Part shown: one piece after another, positions 40,360 to 48,186 of the stretch | Position numbering within the stretch: the stretch's first letter is position 1 | Layout: every line of letters starts with the position of its first letter | Origin: DASUWK01 sp036378435 | GTDB lineage: Bacteria > Chloroflexota > Dormibacteria > Dormibacterales > Dormibacteraceae | DNA length: 64,000 nt | Assembly (NCBI GenBank): GCA_036378435.1 | Contig: DASUWK010000023.1 | Span: forward strand, 1-64,000 | Direction: 5' to 3' | Notes under the pieces: model-generated | Told to the model about the DNA's origin: nothing | Seen by the model: the letters and a program-made list of their open reading frames with translations, nothing else | The model's database searches: none | Program-made: the position numbers and the translations under genes

Positions 40360-40737
40360 ATGAAGTACATGCTGCTTTTCATCGACGACCAGGAGGCTTT
40401 CAACTCCATCCCGGACGAGCAAAGGGGCGCTCTGTACCAGCAGGTCGGCGAGTGGTGGGGGAAGCATTCCTCGGAGGGGCGCATCGTGGGCGGTGAGCAG
40501 CTGCAGCCGCCGAGCACGGCGACCACTGTGCGGCACTCACACAACGGCGGGGCGCCGGTCACCACCGACGGACCGTTCATCGAGACGAAGGAGAACATCG
40601 GCGGTTTCGCGATCGTCGACGTCCCCGACCTCGACCAGGCGCTGGAGCTGGCGCGCACATGGCCCGCGCGAGGAGTGGTCGAGGTGCGACCTCTGTTCGA
40701 GGACGCGGGCACGATGGATGGAGACCACGACCACTAG
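40360..40737 (+). CDS. DGPF domain (YCII-related) protein
   Basis: A 125-residue YCII-like protein with the eponymous DGPF motif in TTDGPFIETKENIGGF (about 68-83) and KYMLLFIDDQEAF at the start. ATG 40360 is preceded by GAGGAGGAAATTC. DGPF proteins are the usual partner of ECF42 sigma factors; their biochemical role is not established. Overlaps the sigma gene start by 20 bases. Confidence 0.9.
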   Translation: MKYMLLFIDDQEAFNSIPDEQRGALYQQVGEWWGKHSSEGRIVGGEQLQPPSTATTVRHSHNGGAPVTTDGPFIETKENIGGFAIVDVPDLDQALELARTWPARGVVEVRPLFEDAGTMDGDHDH

Positions 40738-41944
40738 CGAGGGGCTGCTGAGGGAGGCTGTCAAGGCCTCCCTCGGCAACGTCTTCCGCGAGGAGGCGGG
40801 CCGCATCACGGCGGCTCTGATCGCCGCCACCGGAGACTTCGACCTGGCCGAAGAGTGCACGCAGGAAGCGATGCTTCTCGCCCTCGAGACCTGGCCGCGC
40901 GACGGCATCCCAGACCGGCCCGGCGCGTGGTTGACGACCGCGGCCAAGCGGCGCGCGATCGACAAGCTGCGCCGCTCGGCGAGCCTGCGCGAGAAGCTCC
41001 AGCAGCTGCCCGACGAGCCGCCGGCGACGGAGGCCGACGACCGGCTGCGGCTCATCTTCACGTGCTGCCACCCGGCCCTGGCGCGGGAGGCGCAGATCGC
41101 GCTGACACTGCGCACGATCTGTGGTCTCACGACGACGGAGATCGCGCGCGCCTTCCTCGTCTCCGAGGCCACGATGGCGCAGCGGATCGTGCGCGCCAAG
41201 CGCAAGATCGTCGCCGCCGGCATCCCCTACCGGGTTCCGGCGCCCGAGCAGCTCGACGAGCGGCTCCAGGACGTGCTGGCGGTGCTCTACCTCCTGTTCA
41301 ACGAGGGCTATCTGTCCGCGAGCTGGGAGCAGGGCAGTCGGCGCAATCTCGCCCAGGACGCGGAGTGGCTGACGTCGCTGCTGGCGCGGCTGCTGCCGGG
41401 CGAGCCCGAGGTGATGGGGTTGCTGGCCCTGATGCGGCTGCACCTGGCCCGCTGGCCGGCCCGATTCGACTCGGCGCAGGAGCTCGTCCTTCTGCGCGAC
41501 CAGGATCGCTCGCTCTGGGATCGCGAGAAGATCAGTGGCGCCGCGGCGCTGGTCGAATCGGCGGCCCAGCTGCGCAGGCCCGGGCCGTACCAGCTCCAGG
41601 CGGCGATCGCCGCGCTGCATGCGGAGGCGCCGTCCTACGAAGACACCGACTGGGTCCAGCTGCTGCTGCTGTACGAGTCGCTGCTGCGTCACGTCGACAC
41701 GCCGGTGGTCCGCCTCAACCACGCGATCGTGCTGCGCGAGGTGGCCGGACCGGAGGCGGCGCTCCGGGAGGTCGAGGCGCTCGCGCCCGAGCTCGAGAGC
41801 TACCACTTGCTGCACGCGACACGCGGCGAGCTGCTGCGCGACCTGGGCCGCGACCAGGAGTCGCGGCAGGCTCTGGAGCGAGCCCTCCAGCTGACCCTCA
41901 ACCCGGCCGAACGCTCGCTGCTGCACCGAAAGCTCGCGGACTAG
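40718..41944 (+). CDS. ECF42 sigma factor with C-terminal TPR-like extension
   Basis: A 408-residue RNA polymerase sigma factor. Sigma region 2 near 10-90 (DLAEECTQEAMLLALETWPRDG, LTTAAKRRAIDKLRR) and region 4 near 110-165 (IALTLRTICGLTTTEIARAFLVSEATMAQRIVRAKRKI); the long C-terminal part (DUF6596-like, LFNEGYLSAS, LLALMRLHLARWPARFD, PYQLQAAIAALHAEAP) is the TPR-like extension of ECF42, thought to control activity in place of an anti-sigma factor. ATG 40718 starts inside the DGPF gene's end. No anti-sigma gene is nearby. Confidence 0.93.
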   Translation: METTTTSEGLLREAVKASLGNVFREEAGRITAALIAATGDFDLAEECTQEAMLLALETWPRDGIPDRPGAWLTTAAKRRAIDKLRRSASLREKLQQLPDEPPATEADDRLRLIFTCCHPALAREAQIALTLRTICGLTTTEIARAFLVSEATMAQRIVRAKRKIVAAGIPYRVPAPEQLDERLQDVLAVLYLLFNEGYLSASWEQGSRRNLAQDAEWLTSLLARLLPGEPEVMGLLALMRLHLARWPARFDSAQELVLLRDQDRSLWDREKISGAAALVESAAQLRRPGPYQLQAAIAALHAEAPSYEDTDWVQLLLLYESLLRHVDTPVVRLNHAIVLREVAGPEAALREVEALAPELESYHLLHATRGELLRDLGRDQESRQALERALQLTLNPAERSLLHRKLAD

Positions 41945-41960
41945 GCTGTACGGCAGACTA

Positions 41961-41980
41961 GACATCCAACCTTGGATGTC
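41961..41980 (+). promoter_or_regulatory. Palindrome over the start codon of the acyl-CoA ligase gene
   Basis: GACATCCAA (41961-41969) and TTGGATGTC (41972-41980) are exact inverted repeats with a 2-base centre. The TTG start codon is the first part of the right arm. It begins 17 bases after the sigma gene stop. It could be an operator or a translation-limiting hairpin. Confidence 0.55.
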
Positions 41981-44050
41981 TCATCGCTCCTGAGGCCGCG
42001 GTCGCTCGCGGTCGTCGGAGCCTCCGAAACCTCCTCCTGGTCGCAGGCCCTGATGGCGAACCTCCAGCTGTTCGGGTACGAAGGGGGTGTCCACCTGGTC
42101 CACCCGCGGTACGAGAGCCAGTTCGGCCGGCCTTGCCACCCCACGGTCTCGGCGATCGAGGACGGCGTCGACGTGGCCTACGTCATGACCGGCACCGCTG
42201 CCGCGGACGCGGTCCTGGAGGACTGCGCCGGCAAGGGCGTCACCGGCGTCGTGATGCTGACGGCCGGCTTTCGCGAGACCGGCGCCGAAGGAGCCGAGCA
42301 CGAGGCCCGGCTGGTGGCGCGCAGCCGGGAGCTCGGCATCACGCTGCTGGGGCCGAACTGCCTCGGCTTCATCAACTATTCGGCGAGCGTGCCCGCTTAC
42401 GGCCTCGCGCTCTCAACCGTGCTGCCGCCGGGGCGCATCGCCATCGCCAGCCAGAGCGGCGCCACCCTGCTGCACCTCCACCGCCTCGCCTATGCCCGCG
42501 CGACGGGGCTCGCCCGCCTCGTGTCCATCGGCAACGAGGGCATGTGCACGTCGGCCGACCTCCTCGAGGCCTGGCTCGACGATCCCGAGGTGGCCGTCCT
42601 CGGCGCTCTCCTCGAAGGCTTTCGCGACCCGCCGCACTTCCTCCAAGTGGCTGAGAAGGCGATGGCGGCGGGCAAGCCCTTGGTGGTCTTGAAGCTGGGT
42701 CGCTCGAGCGTGAGCGGGCGGGCGGCCAGCGCCCACACGGGCTCGCTCGCCGGCGAGGACCGGGTCGCCGACGCAGCTCTCAAGCAGGTTGGCGCCGTCC
42801 GCGTTCACAGCCTCGAAGAGCTGCTCGAGACCTGTGCCCTCCTCGATCGCCGCGGCTGGCCGCGTGGGCGCCGGACGGCGGTGATCACCACCTCCGGCGG
42901 CGCCTGCAGCCTCGTCTCCGACCTCGCGCACGACACGCGACTGGACCTTGCGGACTTCGCGCCGCAGACCAAGGCCAGGCTCGCACAGCTTTTGCCTGAT
43001 TTCGGCACTCCGCAGAACCCGCTGGACACGACCGGCGTCATCGTCAACCAACCCGGGCTCCTCGCCGCCTGCGTGGAGGCGGTCGCAGCCGAGGGCAGCT
43101 ACGACGCATTCCTGGTCAACACCGACCCGCCCCGGACCGAAGGCCTGATCGCGGGCGCGGTCGAGCAGAGGCTCAACGCGCTGGCGGACGCCGTCCAGCG
43201 GGTGCCCGTGTTCTGTGCGCTGACTTCCACGGCGGCCGTGGATCTCACCGACTTCGGGCGCGAGGCCCTGCTGCGCCACGGCCTTTACTGCTCCAACGGG
43301 CTCGAGCTGGGCGTGAAGGCGGTGGACGGCGCCATCCGCTACGGCGAGGCTCGGTCTCGCCATCGCCCGCCACCCGCGCTCGCCGGACGCCGGCTGGCGC
43401 TCCCGAGCGGAGCCGGCGCGCTCGACGAGGTGCGATCGCGCGAGCTGCTCGGCACGGCGGGAATCGACAGCGTGCCCGCCCGCCATGTCCATGACGCGGC
43501 CGCGGCCGGGGATGCCGCCGACGAGCTCGGCTATCCCTGCGTCGTCAAGGTGGTGTCCGCCGAGCTGACGCACAAAAGCGACGTCGGCGGTGTGCGCCTC
43601 GGCCTGGGCACGCGTGTCGATGTCGAGCGAGCGGCGCTCGAGCTGCTCGAGCTGCACCCGTCGGTCGACGGCGTGCTGATCGCTCGGCAGCTGGACCCGG
43701 TAGCCGAGCTGATCGCGGGCGTGACGCGCGACGAGGTCTTCGGGCCGGTCCTTGTCGTCGGGCTCGGCGGCGTCTTCACCGAGACGCTCAGCGACGTGAG
43801 CATCCGGCTGCCGCCGATCGACCAGGATGAGGCACGCGCGATGCTGTCGGAGCTGCGTGGGTTTCCTGTGCTCCAGGGCGCCCGCGGGCGGCCGCCGGCA
43901 GACCTTGACGCGATAGCCGACGTGCTCACTGGGCTGGGGACCTTCGCCCTCGAGGCGGGCGACAGGCTGCAAGCTGTCGACATCAACCCGCTATTCGCTC
44001 TCCCTGACCGCGCGCTCGCCAGCGACGCGCTGGTGGAGCTGCGCGCATGA
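41972..44050 (+). CDS. ADP-forming acyl/acetate-CoA ligase (CoA-binding plus ATP-grasp)
   Basis: A 692-residue acyl-CoA synthetase of the NDP-forming type: CoA-binding Rossmann domain (RPRSLAVVGASE near 9-20), succinyl-CoA-ligase-like domain with GPNCLGFIN and the ASQSGA stretch near 150, and a phosphohistidine-type region AHTGSLAG near 250, then ATP-grasp from about 480 (ELGYPCVVKVVSAELTHKSDVGGVRLGL, PVLVVGLGGVFTETLSDVSIRLPP, VDINPLF). Activates an acyl group with ATP. TTG 41972 is the only start giving the conserved N-terminus. Overlaps the thiolase start by 4 bases. Confidence 0.9.
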   Translation: MDVSSLLRPRSLAVVGASETSSWSQALMANLQLFGYEGGVHLVHPRYESQFGRPCHPTVSAIEDGVDVAYVMTGTAAADAVLEDCAGKGVTGVVMLTAGFRETGAEGAEHEARLVARSRELGITLLGPNCLGFINYSASVPAYGLALSTVLPPGRIAIASQSGATLLHLHRLAYARATGLARLVSIGNEGMCTSADLLEAWLDDPEVAVLGALLEGFRDPPHFLQVAEKAMAAGKPLVVLKLGRSSVSGRAASAHTGSLAGEDRVADAALKQVGAVRVHSLEELLETCALLDRRGWPRGRRTAVITTSGGACSLVSDLAHDTRLDLADFAPQTKARLAQLLPDFGTPQNPLDTTGVIVNQPGLLAACVEAVAAEGSYDAFLVNTDPPRTEGLIAGAVEQRLNALADAVQRVPVFCALTSTAAVDLTDFGREALLRHGLYCSNGLELGVKAVDGAIRYGEARSRHRPPPALAGRRLALPSGAGALDEVRSRELLGTAGIDSVPARHVHDAAAAGDAADELGYPCVVKVVSAELTHKSDVGGVRLGLGTRVDVERAALELLELHPSVDGVLIARQLDPVAELIAGVTRDEVFGPVLVVGLGGVFTETLSDVSIRLPPIDQDEARAMLSELRGFPVLQGARGRPPADLDAIADVLTGLGTFALEAGDRLQAVDINPLFALPDRALASDALVELRA

Positions 44051-45192
44051 ACCGCGACCACGTAGCCGCGATCGCGGGCGTCGCCGAGTCCGACCTCGGC
44101 GTGGTCGCCCCCAAGACGGCGCTGCAGCTCCAGGCCGAGGCGGCCCGCGAAGCGCTGAGCGAGGCTGGGCTCACCCTCGCCGACGTGGACGGCGTCTTCA
44201 GCGCCGGCGGCGACGAATACGCGCCGACGCTGCGGGTCGCGGAGTACCTCGGCATCCAGCCGCGCCACACTGACTCGACCAACATCGGCGGGTCGTCGTT
44301 CGTATCGCACGCCGGGCACGCCCGGGCCGCGATCGCGCAGGGGCTGTGCGAGGTCGCGCTGATCACCTACGGCTCGACCCAGCGCTCCTCGCGGTCGCGC
44401 GCGCTGGGGCGCACAGGCGGCGTGCGTGGGCCGTTCCAGTTCGAGGGCGTCTGGGGCCTGCCACTGCCGGTGGGCGCCTACGCCTTGGCGGCCACGCGGC
44501 ACATGAGCGAGTACGGCACGACGTCGGAGCAGCTGGCCGAGGTGGCGGTGGCAACCCGGGCGTGGGCGGCCCTCAACCCGAAGGCGTTCTACCGCGACCC
44601 GATCACAGTGGACGACGTGCTCGGCTCGCCGTGGATCTCAGAGCCGCTCCACCTGCTGGACTGCTGCCTCGTCACCGACGGCGGCGGAGCTGTGGTGGTG
44701 GTCAGCGCGGAGCGCGCGCGCGACCTCCCCAAGACGCCGATCTGGATCGCGGGCCACGGCGAGTCGCACTCCCACATGACGATCGCGAACATGCCGAACC
44801 TGACCACCACGCCCGCCGATCACTCAGGCCCGGCGGCGATGGGGATGGCCGGCGTCACCCACGCCGACATCGACGTGGTCGAGCTCTACGACAGCTTCAC
44901 GATCACCGTGCTGCTGACACTGGAGGCGCTGGGCTTCTGCGGCCGCGGCGAGTCGGGCGCGTTCGTGAGCGACCAGCGGACCGCGCCGGGCGGCGACTTC
45001 CCGATGAACACCAACGGCGGCGGGCTCTCCTATACGCACCCCGGCATGTACGGGATCTTCACTCTCATCGAAGCGACTCGACAGCTGCGCGGCGAGTGCG
45101 ACGAGCGGCAGGTCGAGGGCGCGGAGATAGCCCTCTGCAACGGCACGGGCGGGGTGCTCAGCTCTACAGCCACGGTGGTGCTGGCGCGTTGA
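44047..45192 (+). CDS. Thiolase-like (SCP-x/lipid-transfer type) acyltransferase
   Basis: A 381-residue thiolase superfamily protein. The nucleophile region reads NIGGSSFVSHAGHARAAI (about 79-96), so the usual cysteine is replaced, as in many non-decarboxylating SCP-x-type partners that work with a DUF35 protein; the histidine region is in GGGLSYTHPGMYG (about 325) and a GTGG end motif is in CNGTGGVLS. Encoded between an acyl-CoA ligase and a DUF35 OB-fold gene with 4-base overlaps (ATGA, TTGA), which fits a sterol or branched-acid CoA degradation complex. Confidence 0.85.
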   Translation: MNRDHVAAIAGVAESDLGVVAPKTALQLQAEAAREALSEAGLTLADVDGVFSAGGDEYAPTLRVAEYLGIQPRHTDSTNIGGSSFVSHAGHARAAIAQGLCEVALITYGSTQRSSRSRALGRTGGVRGPFQFEGVWGLPLPVGAYALAATRHMSEYGTTSEQLAEVAVATRAWAALNPKAFYRDPITVDDVLGSPWISEPLHLLDCCLVTDGGGAVVVVSAERARDLPKTPIWIAGHGESHSHMTIANMPNLTTTPADHSGPAAMGMAGVTHADIDVVELYDSFTITVLLTLEALGFCGRGESGAFVSDQRTAPGGDFPMNTNGGGLSYTHPGMYGIFTLIEATRQLRGECDERQVEGAEIALCNGTGGVLSSTATVVLAR

Positions 45193-45626
45193 GCGAGAAC
45201 CTGCGGCCATATCCCGAGCCCGACGGCGAGACGAAGCCGTTCTGGGACGGCATCGCGGCCGGCAGGCTGCGGCTGCAGCGGTGCCGCTCGTGCGCGCGCT
45301 ACGTCTTCTATCCGCGGTCGATCTGCCCGCACTGCATGAGCGCCGAGCTCGAGTGGGTCGACGCCGCCGGAGCCGGTGTGGTGCATTCGTACACGGTGGT
45401 CCACCGGGCGGCACCGGGCTTCGCCGAGGACGCGCCCTACGTGGTTGCGCTCGTGGAGCTCGTGGAGGGAGTGCGGATGCTGACGCGGCTGCTCGGCGTC
45501 TCGCCGCAAGACGCGCGCGTCGGGATGAGTGTCAGGGTGGCGATCGAGGGCGATCCCGCCCTTCCCTATTTCCGACCACCCCACGAAATCTCCGATTTCG
45601 CGGGGACCCCGGATAAGAAGGAGTGA
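45189..45626 (+). CDS. DUF35 OB-fold/zinc-ribbon partner of thiolase
   Basis: A 145-residue protein with rubredoxin-like zinc ribbon (CRSCARYVFYPRSICPHC, cysteines at about 32, 35, 46, 49) and an OB-fold that follows (GVVHSYTVVHRAAPGF, PYVVALVEL). DUF35 proteins bind acyl-CoA and complex with SCP-x-like thiolases. TTG 45189 overlaps the thiolase stop by 4 bases. Confidence 0.9.
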   Translation: MSENLRPYPEPDGETKPFWDGIAAGRLRLQRCRSCARYVFYPRSICPHCMSAELEWVDAAGAGVVHSYTVVHRAAPGFAEDAPYVVALVELVEGVRMLTRLLGVSPQDARVGMSVRVAIEGDPALPYFRPPHEISDFAGTPDKKE

Positions 45627-45633
45627 ATGACGC

Positions 45634-46389
45634 ATGACGAGATTCGAGGGCAGGGTGGCCCTGGTGACAGGCGGCGGCAACGGCATCGGCGCCGCCACGT
45701 CCGAGGTGCTGAGCGAGCAGGGTGCTTCAGTAGTCGTCGCGGACCTCGAGGAGGGCCCCGCGGCTGAGGTGGCGCGCCGGCTGAACCGCGGCCTCGGAGT
45801 CGCCTGCGACGTCACGCGGCGCGACCAGGTCGAGGCGGCCGTGGCGCGGACGGTGCAGGAGTTCGGGAAGCTCGACATCCTGGTCGCGTGCGCCGGCATC
45901 ATCCGCGACAACCTCGTCTACAAGATGAGCGACGACGACTGGGACTCGGTCATCGACACCCATCTGAAGGGGACGTTCCTGGCGGCTCAGGCGGCGCAGC
46001 GGCAGATGGTCGAACAGGGCTACGGGAAGATGGTCTTCCTCTCATCGACCTCGGCCCTCGGCAACCGCGGGCAGGCCAACTACTCGACGGCGAAAGCCGG
46101 CCTGCAGGGGATGGCGCGAACGCTCGCGATCGAGCTCGGCCGCTACAACATCAACGTCAACGCAGTGGCCCCGGGGTTCATCGAGACGCGCATGACCGAG
46201 GCCACCGCGCGGCGCCAGGGCGCCGATTGGGAGGAGTACAAGAAGGCCGCCGCCGAGCGCACGCCGCTGCGGCGCATCGGGCAGCCGCGAGACATCGCGA
46301 ACGTCATCGCGTTCCTCTGCAGCGACGAGTCGAGCTTCATGACCGGTCAGACGCTCTACGTGTCGGGAGGTCCCGGACGGGCGGGCTAG
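45634..46389 (+). CDS. SDR, 3-oxoacyl-ACP/CoA reductase-like
   Basis: A 251-residue classical SDR: TGGGNGIG (11-18), NxAG-region replaced by ACAG (about 88), catalytic serine in SSTSALGNRG and YSTAK (about 149-153), then PGFIETRMTE. Resembles FabG/3-hydroxyacyl-CoA dehydrogenases. It begins 7 bases after DUF35 and completes a ligase-thiolase-DUF35-SDR operon for acyl-CoA turnover. The stop codon lies in a 26-base segment that is repeated at 46491. Confidence 0.9.
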   Translation: MTRFEGRVALVTGGGNGIGAATSEVLSEQGASVVVADLEEGPAAEVARRLNRGLGVACDVTRRDQVEAAVARTVQEFGKLDILVACAGIIRDNLVYKMSDDDWDSVIDTHLKGTFLAAQAAQRQMVEQGYGKMVFLSSTSALGNRGQANYSTAKAGLQGMARTLAIELGRYNINVNAVAPGFIETRMTEATARRQGADWEEYKKAAAERTPLRRIGQPRDIANVIAFLCSDESSFMTGQTLYVSGGPGRAG

Positions 46390-46392
46390 AGC
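46367..46392 (+). repeat. 26-base direct repeat, copy A (over the SDR stop)
   Basis: GAGGTCCCGGACGGGCGGGC plus TAGAGC; exact copy at 46491-46516, 124 bases later. It contains the last codons and stop of the SDR gene. Weaker similarity continues for about 20 more bases on the right. Confidence 0.85.
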
Positions 46393-46460
46393 TAGAGCTC
46401 TACGCCGGGAAATCCAGGGGGCCCGCGGCGTGCCCCGAGCCCTTTCGATGGGGCTTGATT

Positions 46461-46486
46461 GGCCCCGCGGCCAGCCGCGGGCCTTT
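46461..46486 (+). terminator. Rho-independent terminator of the acyl-CoA operon
   Basis: GGCCCCGCGG pairs with CCGCGGGCC across a CCAG loop with one bulged base, followed directly by TTTT (46483-46486). Located 72 bases after the SDR stop, between the two copies of the direct repeat. Confidence 0.65.
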
Positions 46487-46490
46487 TGGC

Positions 46491-46516
46491 GAGGTCCCGG
46501 ACGGGCGGGCTAGAGC
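46491..46516 (+). repeat. 26-base direct repeat, copy B
   Basis: Identical to 46367-46392. This copy ends 7 bases before the stop of the convergent receiver gene, so the intervening 100 bases with the terminator are bracketed by direct repeats. Confidence 0.85.
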
Positions 46517-46522
46517 CTAGAT

Positions 46523-46891
46523 CTAAGCCGGGACCTTCCGCCGGAGACGGCCGGCGACCTCGTCGGCGAGCATCGAAGGCAGCGGCCGCACGAGCACGCC
46601 CGCGGCGCCGACGTCCGCCGCCCGCCCGCGGTAGCTGGGGTCGTCCCGCATGGCGAGGATGAGCACCGGGACGTGGGCGGTGAGCCTCTCGACCGAGAGC
46701 ACCGCCGCGATCGCGAATCCGTCCAGCGGCGTGGCCTCGGCATCGGCTACGACCAGGTCCAGCCCGTCGCGGATCGCCAGGCGGAGAGCCGGGATTGCGT
46801 CGGAGCTGACGAGCACGCGGTGTCCGAGCGAGCCGAGCGCTTCCCCATAGACAAGCGCGGCGTCGGAGTCCGCCGTGATGAGAAGCACCAT
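46523..46891 (-). CDS. Stand-alone receiver domain, altered active site
   Basis: A 122-residue CheY-like receiver. Expected acidic residues are near the start (TADSDAAL) and the phospho-accepting aspartate is in LVVADAEATPLDG (about 50). The invariant lysine before the cis-proline is replaced by arginine (VLVRPLP, about 104), so phosphorylation-driven switching may be changed. No output domain and no adjacent kinase. A possible partner is a distant kinase such as 1676-3154 (speculative). Confidence 0.75.
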   Translation of the reverse strand: MVLLITADSDAALVYGEALGSLGHRVLVSSDAIPALRLAIRDGLDLVVADAEATPLDGFAIAAVLSVERLTAHVPVLILAMRDDPSYRGRAADVGAAGVLVRPLPSMLADEVAGRLRRKVPA

Positions 46892-46951
46892 TGCCGTGCG
46901 CGCCGACCTTAGTGGCCTGCGGTTAAAGCAACGGAATGGAAGCTATAAGCC

Positions 46952-47338
46952 TCAGGGGAGATCGACGAGCCGGCACGGGATGTCCGCGTCCTCGTCGAGG
47001 TGGTGGCTGGCGCAGATGCGGTGGTAGCCATCCGCGACGGTGAGCGCCACGTCGGCGCCGGCGATGCCGCGGACGAGCAGGACCGGCGACAGCTGCTGAC
47101 CCGCTTTCACCTTCGCGAGGTCTTTGGCCACGTGCACGTTGTCGGGTCCCAGCATCGTGAGCCGGCTGGCCCGCAGCAGGTCCTTGGCTTTGAAGTGCTG
47201 GATCGGACCTTGCCGGAGGCGCTTGACCGTCTTCTTCGCCAGGACCGGCGTGAGCACCAGCGTCAGGTAGCTGAGCGCGGCCGGGTAGTCATGGCTTTCG
47301 GGCTGCTCTTTCCAGTGCGGCACCGGGACGGGGCTCAT
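46952..47338 (-). CDS. ParB-like (ParB/Srx fold) protein
   Basis: A 128-residue protein with VAKDLAKVKAGQQLSPVLLVRG and ALTVADGYHRICASHHLDEDADIPCRLVDL, the ParB-type arrangement in which a DGxHR-like motif binds nucleotide. It lacks the helix-turn-helix of a chromosome-partition ParB. Its start overlaps the Nudix-phosphatase stop by 4 bases (ATGA), making it the last gene of the ppk operon. Function unknown; nucleotide binding is an inference. Confidence 0.65.
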   Translation of the reverse strand: MSPVPVPHWKEQPESHDYPAALSYLTLVLTPVLAKKTVKRLRQGPIQHFKAKDLLRASRLTMLGPDNVHVAKDLAKVKAGQQLSPVLLVRGIAGADVALTVADGYHRICASHHLDEDADIPCRLVDLP

Positions 47339-48186
47339 GCCGGCGGCGGCAGGTAATCGGCCGACACGATCAGTCCAGCCTGGGCCTGGAGCTCCCAGGT
47401 GGAGCCCTTCGACGCTTTGGCCTTCGGCCCCGCCAGGCCTTCTCGCCGCAGCTCGTCGACCAGCTCGTCAAGGATGTCGCCGTGGGTGCAGACCGCGATG
47501 GAGCCGCCGCTGAGCAGGAGCGGCTCGAGACCGGCGAGGCCATGGCCTTCGGCAAACTCCTCGACTCTCTCCACCTTCAGGTGGAGCGCTTCCGCCAGCG
47601 GCTCCAGCGTCTGCACGCACCGGACGTAGGGGCTGCTGACCAGCCGCTCGATCGGCGCCCCCGCGAGGAGCTTGACCAGGCCGCGCGCCTGCTCCCACCC
47701 GTGCTCGTTGAGCGGGCGCAGCTCGTCAGGGTCGTGCCAGGCGGCGCGATCGCCGGCGTCCGCGTGGCGCACCAGCCAGAGCCGCGTCTTCATCTGCAGC
47801 GGTTCCAAGAGCTCTCGATCGTGAGGGTATGTCAGCGTGGCGGCGGCGTCGGCGATCGACACCCACTTGGCCGCGTCGATCTCCATCTGCGCCGCGACCG
47901 TGCCCGAGACCGGCCGCATCAGCCAGTAGCGGACCTCCTTCGGTCTGCCCTTGGCATCCAGATAGGACGTCGCGCCGACCTGGCCCAGGAGGTCGCAGTG
48001 GAGGCTCGTCTCCTCGGCCACCTCACGCACGGCGCAGTCCTCCCAGCTCTCGCCGGGCTCGCACTTGCCCTTCGGCAGGGTCCAGTCGTCGTACGCCTTG
48101 CGATGGACGACGACCACCTCGACACCGCCCTTGCCCGAGCGCACCACGACGCCGCCGGCCGCCTGGATCGTGTCGACCGAGCTCAC
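47335..48186 (-). CDS. MutT1-like Nudix hydrolase fused to histidine phosphatase
   Basis: A 283-residue two-domain enzyme. Nudix domain at about 5-125 with box GKCEPGESWEDCAVREVAEETS (G-x5-E-x7-REVAEE), then a phosphoglycerate-mutase-like domain from 133 with LVRHADAG (RHG-type motif), SPYVRCVQTLEPLAEAL and CTHGD. Mycobacterial MutT1 has the same layout and hydrolyses oxidised or adenylated nucleotides; diadenosine-polyphosphate hydrolysis is also plausible beside PPK. GTG 48186 overlaps the CHAD stop by 4 bases; the track-like upstream extension is rejected for overlap. Confidence 0.9.
   Translation of the reverse strand: MSSVDTIQAAGGVVVRSGKGGVEVVVVHRKAYDDWTLPKGKCEPGESWEDCAVREVAEETSLHCDLLGQVGATSYLDAKGRPKEVRYWLMRPVSGTVAAQMEIDAAKWVSIADAAATLTYPHDRELLEPLQMKTRLWLVRHADAGDRAAWHDPDELRPLNEHGWEQARGLVKLLAGAPIERLVSSPYVRCVQTLEPLAEALHLKVERVEEFAEGHGLAGLEPLLLSGGSIAVCTHGDILDELVDELRREGLAGPKAKASKGSTWELQAQAGLIVSADYLPPPA

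Noticed and set aside
42413..43972. 519-codon minus-strand frame
   Set aside because: Antisense to the acyl-CoA ligase; no family features.
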